This document shows positions 40,733 through 49,220 of a DNA stretch of 49,220 nt, one piece after another (the stretch's first letter is position 1; every line of letters starts with the position of its first letter). Source of the DNA: YA12-FULL-51-18 sp041665305 (GTDB lineage Bacteria > Elusimicrobiota > Elusimicrobia > Elusimicrobiales > UBA9959). The stretch covers positions 1 to 49,220 of the forward strand of contig JBAYJD010000019.1 in NCBI GenBank assembly GCA_041665305.1, given 5' to 3'. Position numbers and translations under genes: made by a program. The notes beneath the pieces are model-generated. The model was not told where the DNA came from. It was given only the letters and a program-made list of their open reading frames with translations, and did no database searches.

Positions 40733-43003
40733 ATGAAAACTCCCGCTCTTCTTCTTTTTTTGGTTTTGAGCCTGCCGGCCTGCGGGCCGCGGGCTGAAGC
40801 CATGGGAAAAATGAGCGGCGATTCGATGTCGGTCTCGCGCTGGGCCGCAAATTCGCAGGGACGCATAAGCTCGGGCGGCGGTTTTTCACTGAACACTTCG
40901 GTAGGCGAACCGGCCTACTCCGCCTCCGCCTCCGGCGCTTTCAGGGTAAATCCGGGCTATATGAAACTGGCCGCCCAGCCGGGCAGCGTGGTTTCAATAA
41001 CCGCTTTAACCAAAAGCACCGGCACGCTGGAACTTTCCTGGATAGCTCCCGGAGCGGACGGTTTCCAGGGAAACATAGGCAGCGGCGTTTACCGCGTCGA
41101 CTATTCGTCCGACTCCGGTCATGTTTTTGCCCCTACCCTGTTCAAGCTGGAATTCTCCACCTCCGTAACACCCGGGGCCCTCCAGCAGCTTTCAATACCC
41201 GGCTTGCAGCCGAACACCACCTATTACACAAAGATCTACACGGGCGACGACGCGAAGGTGATAGCCGAAACCTCGGCCCTCAGCGCGGAATCCACCCTGT
41301 CCGATCTCCCGGTAAATCCCGTTTTTTCCGCCGTTTCCGCCTGCAATGTGACGATAAGCTGGCTGCTGCCGTCAAGCGGAGCGGAAGGCTACGATCTGCA
41401 AAGCTCCACCACCAGCTTCGGCATACTTTCCCCGGGCGGGGACATTACGACCGTCGCCACTCCGAACGGCCTCCAGGTGAACCTTACGGTGAAAGGGCTG
41501 GCGGCGCACACCAACTATTTTTTCAGGGTGGCAAGCCTTAACTGGCAGGGTGACAAGAATTTCACGACCGTGCTGGCCACAACTACCGCCGCCGGAACCT
41601 GTTATATGCCCATCTCCGGGCTTTCCGCCGCCGGCAACGCCCTCTCAAGGGCCGTGACCCTTACCTGGATAAACCCGTCCGCTCCTTCTCCGGAGGGAAT
41701 AGTGGTGATCCTGAGCACGAACTCCGCCGCGGCCGGACTGTCGGACGGCACGGATGTGCGTCCAGGGCAGATCCTTGCCGACGGCTCTGTCGTGAAATCG
41801 ACTTCGGCCGCGGCCTCGCTGAACGATTCGGGCCTCACCCTCGATACCACTTTTTTCTATCACCTGATGGCGAAGTATACCGGACCGGTTTATTCCGTGG
41901 GAGTTTCAACCGAGATCTTCCTGGATCTGCCGCCCATGGCGCCGGCCGGTCTTACCGCGGTCGTGAATGCCGGCCGCACCGCCGCGACCATTAACTGGAC
42001 GCCGGTCGCAAGCAACCTTGACGGCTCCGCCTTTGCGCCGGCCGCACCGCCGCGCGAGGTCGAACTCGCCTATTACCGCGTTGAAAAATCCTCCTCCGTG
42101 GCGGACCCTTACTGGGTAACCGTAGCGACCCTGCCCGTGACCGCGCACAGTTTCACGGATCCCATCGCCCCCGGCGACCCGGCGTTCGTTTACAGGGTGT
42201 CGGCCATAGACTCGCTCAATTCCCACGACCAGGCCATGGGCGTGGACACGAACCATAGCGTCTATATCTTCACTGAGGACCAGGTCGCCAGACTTAATAT
42301 ACCCGCGGATGTAAGCGGGGAAATGCTTGCCGCCAACAACTCCTCCGGCGCCGATCTTCTTATCCGCACCGTGAACGAAGGACCGGATGTCCGCAACCAC
42401 ATCTTCAATTCCGTGAGGTTCGAAGCCGTAAAGTCTCCCGGCAACCAGGCCCTGGACCAGTTCACTTTCTCGCGCCCCGCGCTGACCGTCGCGATGCGTT
42501 ACCAGGTCGCCGGGAACCGTGTGGTGGCTTCAGGAGCGGGCGCACTTGAGAACATCCCCGCCAACGAAGCGGCCCAGCGGCTGGGCCTTTACTGGAACAA
42601 CGGAGAAAAATTCGTAAAACTCTACGGCAAAGTGGACACCATAAGCCAGCTTATCAGCGTCCAGTCGGCCATGACCGGCGGCTACCAGATCCGCACCCTG
42701 TACCGCGATTCCGGGGTCCACTTCGATCTGTCCGGCCTGAGCAACAAAGCGATAACCCCCAACGGGGACGGCCTTAACGATACGGCGGTGTTCACCTTCG
42801 ACAACCCGCGCGACTCCGCCTTCTCCGGCGCTATTTACGATCTGAGAGGCGCGTTCGTTTCCGACATGACCGGCGGACCGGTCTCCAACAGCCTGCAGTG
42901 GGACGGCAAAGCCGGAGGAAGACCGGTCTCCGGAGGGGCTTATGTGTATCAGATAAAGGCCGAAGGAAAAACGTTCAACGGAACGCTCCTGGTGATAAAA
43001 TGA
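40733..43003 (+). CDS. Exported FN3-repeat protein with FlgD-like C-terminal domain
   Basis: The 756-residue protein has a signal peptide (about 1-22); a cysteine in LPAC might be lipidated, although proline at that place is unusual. Several fibronectin type III-like domains cover about 85-510 (LELSWIAPG, YYTKIYT, ITISWLLP-type strands, YYRVEKSS, FVYRVSAIDS). A linker domain follows (520-670). The C-terminus (about 685-756) has PNGDGLNDTAVFTF, then YDLRGAFV and WDGKAGGRPVSGGAYVYQI, a FlgD-like/gliding-type domain common in exported surface proteins. It overlaps the next gene by 4 bp. A surface adhesin or scaffold role is inferred. Confidence 0.85.
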   Translation: MKTPALLLFLVLSLPACGPRAEAMGKMSGDSMSVSRWAANSQGRISSGGGFSLNTSVGEPAYSASASGAFRVNPGYMKLAAQPGSVVSITALTKSTGTLELSWIAPGADGFQGNIGSGVYRVDYSSDSGHVFAPTLFKLEFSTSVTPGALQQLSIPGLQPNTTYYTKIYTGDDAKVIAETSALSAESTLSDLPVNPVFSAVSACNVTISWLLPSSGAEGYDLQSSTTSFGILSPGGDITTVATPNGLQVNLTVKGLAAHTNYFFRVASLNWQGDKNFTTVLATTTAAGTCYMPISGLSAAGNALSRAVTLTWINPSAPSPEGIVVILSTNSAAAGLSDGTDVRPGQILADGSVVKSTSAAASLNDSGLTLDTTFFYHLMAKYTGPVYSVGVSTEIFLDLPPMAPAGLTAVVNAGRTAATINWTPVASNLDGSAFAPAAPPREVELAYYRVEKSSSVADPYWVTVATLPVTAHSFTDPIAPGDPAFVYRVSAIDSLNSHDQAMGVDTNHSVYIFTEDQVARLNIPADVSGEMLAANNSSGADLLIRTVNEGPDVRNHIFNSVRFEAVKSPGNQALDQFTFSRPALTVAMRYQVAGNRVVASGAGALENIPANEAAQRLGLYWNNGEKFVKLYGKVDTISQLISVQSAMTGGYQIRTLYRDSGVHFDLSGLSNKAITPNGDGLNDTAVFTFDNPRDSAFSGAIYDLRGAFVSDMTGGPVSNSLQWDGKAGGRPVSGGAYVYQIKAEGKTFNGTLLVIK

Positions 43004-44988
43004 CGAAGAACGGCAGAAAGGAAAGGCTTAACGCCATTGGAACGGCTTCACTGGCCGCCCTGCTCCTTTTTGCCGTCTCGGGTTACGCCGCTTTTGAGGA
43101 CCTGGGCGCCGGAGCCCGCGCCCCGGGCATGGGAAATGCCTTCACCTCGGTCGCGGACGATGTTTACGCTATTTACTACAATCCTGCGGGCCTGGCCCTG
43201 CTTGAAAGGCCCGAACTGGCCGCCGCTCATACGCAGCACCTGATGGGCCTCTCTGACGGTTCGGGATTGGGGACCTCTTTTCTCGGCTACGCCCAGCCGC
43301 TGCCGCGCAATAACGGGACCCTCGGCGCCGCTATGCAGAACTTCAGCATAACCGGAGATCTCTACAACGAACAGACCCTGTATCTCTCCTACGGCAAGTC
43401 CGCGCCCGAATACCTGGGACTGGACGGCCTTTACTGGGGCCTGAACATGAAAAATCTGCGCCGCTCTTTCGGCTCCCTGCCGGAAGCTTCCAACGCATAC
43501 AACGGCCTGACCGCCACCGGCATTGCCGACCCGGTGCTCTCCGGCAAGGACAGCGTGAACGCCTTTGACGCGGACCTGGGCCTGCTTTACCGCCTGAAAG
43601 ACAACTATTCCGCCGGCCTTGAACTGGTGCATCTCTTCGAGCCGAATGTGGCCTTCGCTTCAGGCGCGACCGATAAACTGCCGCTGCAAACCAAGCTCGG
43701 TTTAAATTACAGGAGCCTGCTGTCCAACATCGCCGTACAATACGAGACGCTGACGGCGCCTACCGGCGTACGGGACCACCGGGGCACCGTGGCGCTTGAA
43801 AGGTGGTTCCCCTGGCTGCTGGTCGGCAACCTGGGCCTGCGCACAGCCCTCAGCGTCGGCAGCCGGGAGTTTCGCGAGGCCACCGCCGGACTTTCTTACC
43901 GCACAGGCCGCATAAGCGTGGATTACGGCTTTTCAATGCCTATAAACACCATCGCCTCCACCTCCGGTTCGCATCGCCTCAGCTTCTCCATACGCTTCGG
44001 GCCGGCGAAAGAGCAGGACGAATCCGTCCAGATGGTGCTGGAAGCCATGCGCAACCTGAAAACAGCCAGGGCGCCGGAACTTAAAGTTTCCGGCTTGACC
44101 TCCCCCGCGGTCAAAACAGCCGTCGGCGAGCACCTGAACAGGGCGCGTTATCTGGAAACGGAAGCACGGTATCCTGAAGCCGCGGAGGAATTATCGCAAG
44201 CCCTGGCGCTTAACCCCCAGGACGGGAATCTGCTTAAACACCAAAGCCGCCTGAATTTCGTGGCCGTCCAGTTGGGCAGCCTTGACGCATACAAGACCGA
44301 CGCCGTGCAGTCCGCGCTGTATCGTTCCGCCATCGCCTACCTGGACTCTTCCGATGCGGAAGCGGTCGACCACGCCAGTTACGCGCTGAATCTGCGGCCC
44401 CAGGCTAAAAATATCGACAATTACCTTGCGCAGCTTGAACTGATCACCGGGTTAAAACGTAAAAAGATACAAATAGCCCCTGAAACGGCGCTTAAGGTGG
44501 AACAACTCCTCACTATGGCCTCGGAAGCGATCAGGGACTCCCGCTACGAAGAGGCCGTATATATGAGCGAAGCGGCGCTTAAACTCCATCCGGGCAACAT
44601 CATGGCGCTTGAAAACCTCGGGATCGCCCATTTCGGCAAGGGAGATTACCAGAAGTCTCTCGACGCCTGGAGAAAAGCTTATGCGCTTGAAACCAGCCAG
44701 GCCAGACTGGAGATGCTGGACGCCCAGATAAATTCCGTGAAGAAAATTATAAAACAACAGAGACGCAGGACCGCGGAAGCCGCACCCGCCCCGAAGGCGG
44801 AAAAGGAGCCGGAAGCGGGCAAAACCGATCCTGCGCTGGCGCAAAAACTTTACAGGGAAGGGCTTGACCTTTACAGCGCCGGCGAGCTGGAAAAAGCTAT
44901 GGTCGTGTTCCAGCAAGTGTTGGAAGCCGACCCCGGAAATGTGCCGGCGAAAAACGCCGTAAAACGGATCCAGAGGGAGCTGAAATAG
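43000..44988 (+). CDS. PorV/FadL-like outer-membrane barrel fused to TPR repeats
   Basis: The 662-residue protein starts at the ATG overlapping the previous stop (ATGA). After a signal peptide (about 1-28) comes a PorV/UPF0164-type barrel (about 30-345), opening with the family signature LGAGARAPGMGNAFTSVADD.YA.YYNPAGL. From about 375 to the end there are TPR-like helical pairs (YPEAAEELSQALALNPQDG; YEEAVYMSEAALKLHPGNIMALENLGIAH; ELEKAMVVFQQVLEADPGNVPAKNAV). In Bacteroidota PorV delivers cargo with a C-terminal sorting domain to the surface. Here the neighbour carries a FlgD-like C-terminus, so a similar pairing is possible. Confidence 0.85.
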   Translation: MTKNGRKERLNAIGTASLAALLLFAVSGYAAFEDLGAGARAPGMGNAFTSVADDVYAIYYNPAGLALLERPELAAAHTQHLMGLSDGSGLGTSFLGYAQPLPRNNGTLGAAMQNFSITGDLYNEQTLYLSYGKSAPEYLGLDGLYWGLNMKNLRRSFGSLPEASNAYNGLTATGIADPVLSGKDSVNAFDADLGLLYRLKDNYSAGLELVHLFEPNVAFASGATDKLPLQTKLGLNYRSLLSNIAVQYETLTAPTGVRDHRGTVALERWFPWLLVGNLGLRTALSVGSREFREATAGLSYRTGRISVDYGFSMPINTIASTSGSHRLSFSIRFGPAKEQDESVQMVLEAMRNLKTARAPELKVSGLTSPAVKTAVGEHLNRARYLETEARYPEAAEELSQALALNPQDGNLLKHQSRLNFVAVQLGSLDAYKTDAVQSALYRSAIAYLDSSDAEAVDHASYALNLRPQAKNIDNYLAQLELITGLKRKKIQIAPETALKVEQLLTMASEAIRDSRYEEAVYMSEAALKLHPGNIMALENLGIAHFGKGDYQKSLDAWRKAYALETSQARLEMLDAQINSVKKIIKQQRRRTAEAAPAPKAEKEPEAGKTDPALAQKLYREGLDLYSAGELEKAMVVFQQVLEADPGNVPAKNAVKRIQRELK

Positions 44989-44994
44989 ATCTAT

Positions 44995-46350
44995 ATGAAG
45001 ATACAAATCAAAATAATGATGCTGGTGACTGCCATGATGGCCGCGGTCGTGGGAAGCATGATCCTGGGGCTGGTGGCCTTTGAAAAGCGGCAAATCCTGG
45101 CGCAGGAAGAGGAACGCGTCGCTTCAATACTAAGGAACATGTCGAGGGCCGCCGAAGAATCCCTTGTTTCACGCGACGACATAATGCTTTTAAGCTATCT
45201 GCTTTTCCAGATGAAAGATTCCCCGGAAATAGAGATCTGCCTTGTCACAAGGAACGGATATACGACCGTTCTCGGCAAAGTAAAAAGCGAGCTTGTCTAC
45301 AGGACCCTGACGGCGACGGCGTTTAAAAATACCGCGCGCGCGGCGGAAACCGTAAATATACAGGTCGGATTTTCAAAAAATTCCTGGGAAAACAAGCTTA
45401 GGAGCGAAAACGCTTCCCTGACGGCCATAGTGGCCGCGATCTCGGTCATCGGCCTTGGATTCGGTTTTGCCGGTTCCTGGTGGATAAGCCGCAAACTTGC
45501 CAGGCCGATCTTTGAACTCTCGGCCGCCGCCGAAAAACTGGGCAGCGGGATGCTGGATGCCGGAGTAAAGGCCGAGGGCAACGACGAGCTCTCAAAGCTG
45601 GGCCGGACCTTTAACCGTATGGCGTCCAACATACGGAAATCGGTAACGGCAAAAGAAGACCTGCTCAGCACTCTTACGCACGAATTGAACAACCCTCTGG
45701 CCGGACTCAAAGCGTTTATAGCGCTGCTGCGCAACCCCAGGCGCATCTCTACGATACAGGAAACGCGCCAGGCATACGAAACCATGGCCGAAGCGGTAGG
45801 CCAGATGGAACTCACCCTTTCCAACGCGCTGGAGCTTTTCAGGACCTCGGCCAAACCCACGATAGATCCGGAAATCGTGGATCTCGGCGACATGGTCAAA
45901 GAAGTGATAAGCCTCTACAGCCCGGTGGCGCGCTCGAACTATATAACCATAAATTTTTCCGCTCCGGAGCATGTCATAGCCCTTATGGCCGACAGAAAAC
46001 TGCTGCGCAGCGTAATAGTAAATCTTCTCTCCAACGCCGTGAAATATACCCCGGCACGGGGGACCATAACCGTACTGGCGGAAAAACGGGAAGGCTCCGT
46101 CCGGCTCTCGGTCTCCGATACGGGGTGCGGCATAAACCCGGAGGACCAGAAAATGCTTTTCACCAAATTTTACAGAACGCGGGGCGCCGACGGGAAGAAG
46201 ACCAAGATCCCCGGTTCCGGCCTCGGACTAGCCATCGCCAGACAAGCCACGGAACTGCACCACGGTAAGATCTGGGTGGAAAGCGAAAAGAACAAAGGAT
46301 CCACATTCCATGTAATATTGCCGGAATCCGGTTCTGGAGAAAAAATATGA
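44995..46350 (+). CDS. HAMP-domain sensor histidine kinase
   Basis: The 451-residue inner-membrane kinase has TM1 (about 8-28), a short periplasmic sensor region (30-140), TM2 (about 142-163) and a HAMP domain (about 164-218). The H-box THELNNPL has the phospho-histidine at 229. The ATPase domain has NLLSNAVKYTP (N), DTGCGI (G1), FTKFYRT (F) and GSGLGLAI (G2). All motifs are intact. It is 6 bp after the PorV-like gene and overlaps the repeat surface gene by 4 bp. The nearest partners are the receiver at 40337 and the PhoB-type regulator at 39441, both transcribed from the shared divergent region. Confidence 0.95.
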   Translation: MKIQIKIMMLVTAMMAAVVGSMILGLVAFEKRQILAQEEERVASILRNMSRAAEESLVSRDDIMLLSYLLFQMKDSPEIEICLVTRNGYTTVLGKVKSELVYRTLTATAFKNTARAAETVNIQVGFSKNSWENKLRSENASLTAIVAAISVIGLGFGFAGSWWISRKLARPIFELSAAAEKLGSGMLDAGVKAEGNDELSKLGRTFNRMASNIRKSVTAKEDLLSTLTHELNNPLAGLKAFIALLRNPRRISTIQETRQAYETMAEAVGQMELTLSNALELFRTSAKPTIDPEIVDLGDMVKEVISLYSPVARSNYITINFSAPEHVIALMADRKLLRSVIVNLLSNAVKYTPARGTITVLAEKREGSVRLSVSDTGCGINPEDQKMLFTKFYRTRGADGKKTKIPGSGLGLAIARQATELHHGKIWVESEKNKGSTFHVILPESGSGEKI

Positions 46351-49220
46351 ACATTAAAAGGATACTCCCTATAGCGCTGGCCCTGGCCTGCGCCGCCGAT
46401 TTTCAAGCCGCCGCGCAATCCACGCCGTCCCTGATAAGTTTTCAGGGGCGCCTGACCGACGCCCTGAATAACCCGCTGGCGGGGAGCTACAATTTCGACT
46501 TCGCCGTTTATGCGGCGCAGACCGGCGGGGTTCCCTTGTGGAGCGAGACACAGAACGGCGTGACCGTCGCCAACGGCGTACTGGCGGCGGAACTGGGCTC
46601 AAACACCCCGATCCCTTATTCCGTATTCTCTTCCGCCCAGCGCTACCTTGAAATAACGGTGAACGGAACAACGCTCTCTCCCAGGCAGCGCCTGCTGTCC
46701 GTCCCCTATGCGGCCAACGCCCAAACCATAAACGGCAGGGATTATGACGCGATCGTTTCCACCGACTCCGCGCAGACCATAGGCGGGGTAAAAACATTCA
46801 CGGCAAATATTTTCCTGAACCAAGTTTCCGTTTCCTCCGACATCTACCTTTCCGCCGGCAGAATAAATCTGCACGGAAACCTGGTCACCACCGCGGACGG
46901 GCTGTTGGACGCCTCAAAACTCGCCAACACCGTGCCTAATTCCGCGCTGGATGAGTCGTCCGTTACCAAGCGCGGCAACAATTTTAACGGCGCGAATCAG
47001 TTGGTGCTGCTGAACGCCTCAGGCAAGCTCCCGGCGCTTGACGGTTCAGCGCTGACCAACATCAACGCCGGCAGCGTCGGCGCGGCGGATGTGCAGCCCG
47101 GAACTTTTTCCGCGGGGGTTATATTGCCGGCGGGCCAGGTGGCCGCGGGCGCGCTGGGAGCCAATGTCGTGGTCTCTTCCATAGCCGCGGGCGCGGTCAG
47201 GGACAGCGCCGTAATTTCCATTTCAGCGGCCAAACTGACCGGCAGCCTGCCCGCAATAGACGGTTCGGCGTTAACGGGCATCACTGCTTCTGCTATAGCC
47301 GCGGGCAATATAACAGCCGGGCTGCTTGGTCCGACCGTCATCGCTTCCTCCGTGGCGGCGGCCTCCATCTATCCCGGCAGCGTTAAAAACGGCGCCTACG
47401 GGATCGATATTACCGGGAACGCCGCCACCGTCACCAATGGGGTTTATACCGGCAATTTTTACGCCAACCCTTCCTGGATAACCAGCCTGTCAACTAGTAA
47501 GATAGATCTCTCTACCGTCACGGCCGCGCTGGCGAATGCCGCCAACTGGGACGCCGCCTATTCATGGGGCAACCACGCGAACGCAGGCTACCTCACCACG
47601 GCGGCGCTCAATGACATCAGGACCTCCACCGGCGCCATTCAGACCAGCCTTAATAATGTTATAACTTCAACCGGAGCTATTCAGGCTGAGATCGACACCC
47701 TCATCGCCTCTACCGGACCGCTGGCGAATTATCCCGCCTGGAATACCGCCGCCGCCTGGGGTAATCATGCGGACGCCGGCTATGCGAGCAGCACTGCGCT
47801 CAACGCCGTTGCCTCGTCAACCGGCGCGATCAACTCCGACTTGCAGAACTACAAGACCGCTGTGCAGCTGTCTACCGCCGGATTGGCCGCCGCTCTGGAT
47901 AATATAATTACATCGACGGGCCTTATACAAACCGCACTTGACGGAAAGGCCGGAACCGGCGCTAATACCTTCACCGGAACGCTCACCATGAACGCCGCCA
48001 CCGCCTTTACCACCACAAATCAGCCTTACCTGAATATTTCAACCAATGTAGTATTATCCGGTTCGCAATTGAAATTCGGCAATTTTTCTGTCGCCCCCCC
48101 CGCGGGCGAAATAGGCAAAGGCGCAGTTTACTACAACACGGCGAATGATTCGCTTTATGTCTCCAACGGCGCGGGCTGGATACAGCTTGCGGCGGGCGGC
48201 ACGAGCCCATGGGGCGAGGGCGCGGGCGCCGTCACGCTCAACACCAATTCAAATAAAGTCGGCATAGGCAAGGCGCCGGCGGAGAAATTGGATGTGGCCG
48301 GCAGCATAAAAGCCGATTACGCCGTTATCGCCGCCACCGCCGTATTCTCCGATACTGGAGCGAACGCTTTAGTAGTGGCCGGCGGTATAAAAGCCGGAAA
48401 TGTAAACATCATAGGCGCCGACGGCAGAATTCCCGCCCTTAACACGACTTATCTGGCAAACCTGGACGGGTCGGCCCTTACCGGCATAACGGCGGCGCAG
48501 GTCGGCGCCCTGACAGCTGAAACCGATCCGCTATTTGCCGCCAGTGCGGCTTTCGGCATAACCGCGTCCTCCTCTTCCGCCTGGAATCTGACAGCCTCAA
48601 GCGCCGCCTACTGGAACGCCGCGCTGCGCACAGAGACGGATGCGCTATTTGCCGCCAGTGCGGCTTTCGGCATAACCGCTTCTTCCTCCACCGCTTGGAA
48701 TCTTACCGCCTCCAGCGCCGCCTACTGGAACGCCGCACTGCGTACAGAGACGGATGCGCTATTTGCCGCCAGTGCGGCTTTCGGCATAACCGCTTCTTCC
48801 TCCACCGCCTGGAATCTTACCGCCTCCAGCGCCGCCTACTGGAACGCCGCCATTCGTACTGAAACCGACCCGTTGTTTACCGCGCATATTTCATCTAATA
48901 TCACGGTATCCAGTATGACCAACTGGAATAACGCGTTCGCCTGGGGCAATCACGCCAATGCAGGGTATTTGACCGGCTACACAGAAACCGATCCGACCTT
49001 CACCGCCAGCACGGCCTTCGGTATAACTGCTTCCTCATCCACCGCCTGGAATCTGACGGCCTCCAGCGCTGCATATTGGAATGCCGCACTGCGCACGGAA
49101 ACCGATCCCCTGTTTACGGCCAGCACGGCCTTCGGCATTACTGATTCCTCATCTTCCGCCTGGAATCTGACCGCTTCCAGTGCCACATACTGGAACGCCG
49201 CGCTGCGCACTGAAACCGAT
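46347..49220 (+). CDS. Giant exported repeat surface protein, 3' end beyond window
   Basis: The frame is open for 958 codons to the last base; the end is not seen. The ATG overlaps the kinase stop, and GGAG lies upstream. A signal peptide (about 1-23) is followed by the ISFQGRLTDALNNPLAG domain ending RQRLLSVPYAANA (about 28-128), known from many surface proteins. Then come alanine/serine/threonine-rich passenger segments, WNTA.AWGNHA.AGY motifs like those of tail-fibre proteins, and a VGIGKAPAEKLDVAGSI stretch typical of tail-fibre heads. From 48519 there are tandem 38-residue units. It is probably displayed on the cell surface; no phage genes are nearby. Confidence 0.88.
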   Translation, partial: MNIKRILPIALALACAADFQAAAQSTPSLISFQGRLTDALNNPLAGSYNFDFAVYAAQTGGVPLWSETQNGVTVANGVLAAELGSNTPIPYSVFSSAQRYLEITVNGTTLSPRQRLLSVPYAANAQTINGRDYDAIVSTDSAQTIGGVKTFTANIFLNQVSVSSDIYLSAGRINLHGNLVTTADGLLDASKLANTVPNSALDESSVTKRGNNFNGANQLVLLNASGKLPALDGSALTNINAGSVGAADVQPGTFSAGVILPAGQVAAGALGANVVVSSIAAGAVRDSAVISISAAKLTGSLPAIDGSALTGITASAIAAGNITAGLLGPTVIASSVAAASIYPGSVKNGAYGIDITGNAATVTNGVYTGNFYANPSWITSLSTSKIDLSTVTAALANAANWDAAYSWGNHANAGYLTTAALNDIRTSTGAIQTSLNNVITSTGAIQAEIDTLIASTGPLANYPAWNTAAAWGNHADAGYASSTALNAVASSTGAINSDLQNYKTAVQLSTAGLAAALDNIITSTGLIQTALDGKAGTGANTFTGTLTMNAATAFTTTNQPYLNISTNVVLSGSQLKFGNFSVAPPAGEIGKGAVYYNTANDSLYVSNGAGWIQLAAGGTSPWGEGAGAVTLNTNSNKVGIGKAPAEKLDVAGSIKADYAVIAATAVFSDTGANALVVAGGIKAGNVNIIGADGRIPALNTTYLANLDGSALTGITAAQVGALTAETDPLFAASAAFGITASSSSAWNLTASSAAYWNAALRTETDALFAASAAFGITASSSTAWNLTASSAAYWNAALRTETDALFAASAAFGITASSSTAWNLTASSAAYWNAAIRTETDPLFTAHISSNITVSSMTNWNNAFAWGNHANAGYLTGYTETDPTFTASTAFGITASSSTAWNLTASSAAYWNAALRTETDPLFTASTAFGITDSSSSAWNLTASSATYWNAALRTETD
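48519..49211 (+). repeat. Tandem 114-bp coding repeat in the surface protein gene
   Basis: Units start at 48519, 48633, 48747, 48861 (a divergent 123-bp unit), 48984 and 49098, and a seventh begins at 49212. Each 38-residue unit starts ETD..F and ends YWNAALRT. Units two and three are nearly identical in DNA, a sign of recent duplication or conversion; the fourth is a different WGNHANAGY module. Confidence 0.95.

Noticed and set aside
48519..49211. CRISPR-like periodicity
   Set aside because: The 114-bp period is a coding repeat in one open frame.
46347..49220. Prophage tail-fibre gene
   Set aside because: The W..A..WGNHA.AGY motifs occur in phage fibres, but a Sec signal peptide, the QGRL domain and kinase/PorV-like neighbours point to a cellular surface protein.

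Overview
The window reads as a chromosomal segment of a GC-rich, Gram-negative (diderm) bacterium. An LptD-type outer-membrane assembly protein, an MltA lytic transglycosylase lipoprotein, several C-terminal-aromatic beta-barrel candidates and a PorV-like barrel all point to an outer membrane. The mix of surface proteins (a QGRL-type N-terminus with an 'ETDP..W..' repeat tail, FN3 plus a FlgD-like C-terminus, PorV-like plus TPR), bL31 with four cysteines and many stand-alone receiver proteins is most reminiscent of Elusimicrobiota or a neighbouring phylum. That placement is an inference; no rRNA or tRNA gene was recognised.

Layout. 1-505: gene-free, structured, repeat-bearing DNA. 506-3912: a small secreted protein (+), an IS5-type transposase remnant, thymidine kinase and an internally duplicated secreted protein (all -). 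4056-12103 (-): a housekeeping block rpmE / prfA-prmC-murA-folC-ROK kinase-lptD, ended by a UUCG-capped hairpin. 12296-15472 (-): coaE-rho-M23 peptidase. 15719-21090 (-): rhomboid protease, polA, trxA, a receiver protein and a metallophosphoesterase. 21134-24625 (-): smc. 24842-28728 (-): a FecR-domain protein followed by two predicted outer-membrane or secreted proteins. 28967-31255 (+): mltA, a decayed namZ (DUF1343) remnant and a receiver protein. 31305-33752 (-): nadC-birA-queG. 33799-40157 (-): a PhoB/OmpR-like regulator, two long coiled-coil proteins, a one-TM protein with a propeller-like outer domain, and uvrB. 40337-49220 (+, running off the end): a receiver protein, an FN3/FlgD-like surface protein, a PorV-like/TPR protein, a HAMP sensor kinase and a very long repeat surface protein.

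How they work together. Most of the left half is basic metabolism and information processing: translation termination and RF methylation, peptidoglycan precursor and folate synthesis, transcription termination, replication and chromosome condensation. The right end is a divergent signalling and cell-surface locus. Two gene trains leave one 179-bp region that carries TGTCA repeats every 11 bp, like a PhoB box, and a separate 29-bp direct repeat. I regard this locus as the best candidate in the window for an undescribed system: sensor kinase, two regulators, coiled-coil scaffold proteins, and an exported repeat protein with a possible export or anchoring barrel.

At the level of DNA signals, three genes (3912 -, 28728 -, 30884 +) have a TTGA.. 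box, a 17-18 bp spacer and a TANNNT box exactly 6 nt before the ATG with no Shine-Dalgarno. This predicts leaderless mRNAs. Other genes have clear GGAG-type sites, so both start modes seem to coexist. A family of AT-rich palindromes sits just downstream of several stop codons.
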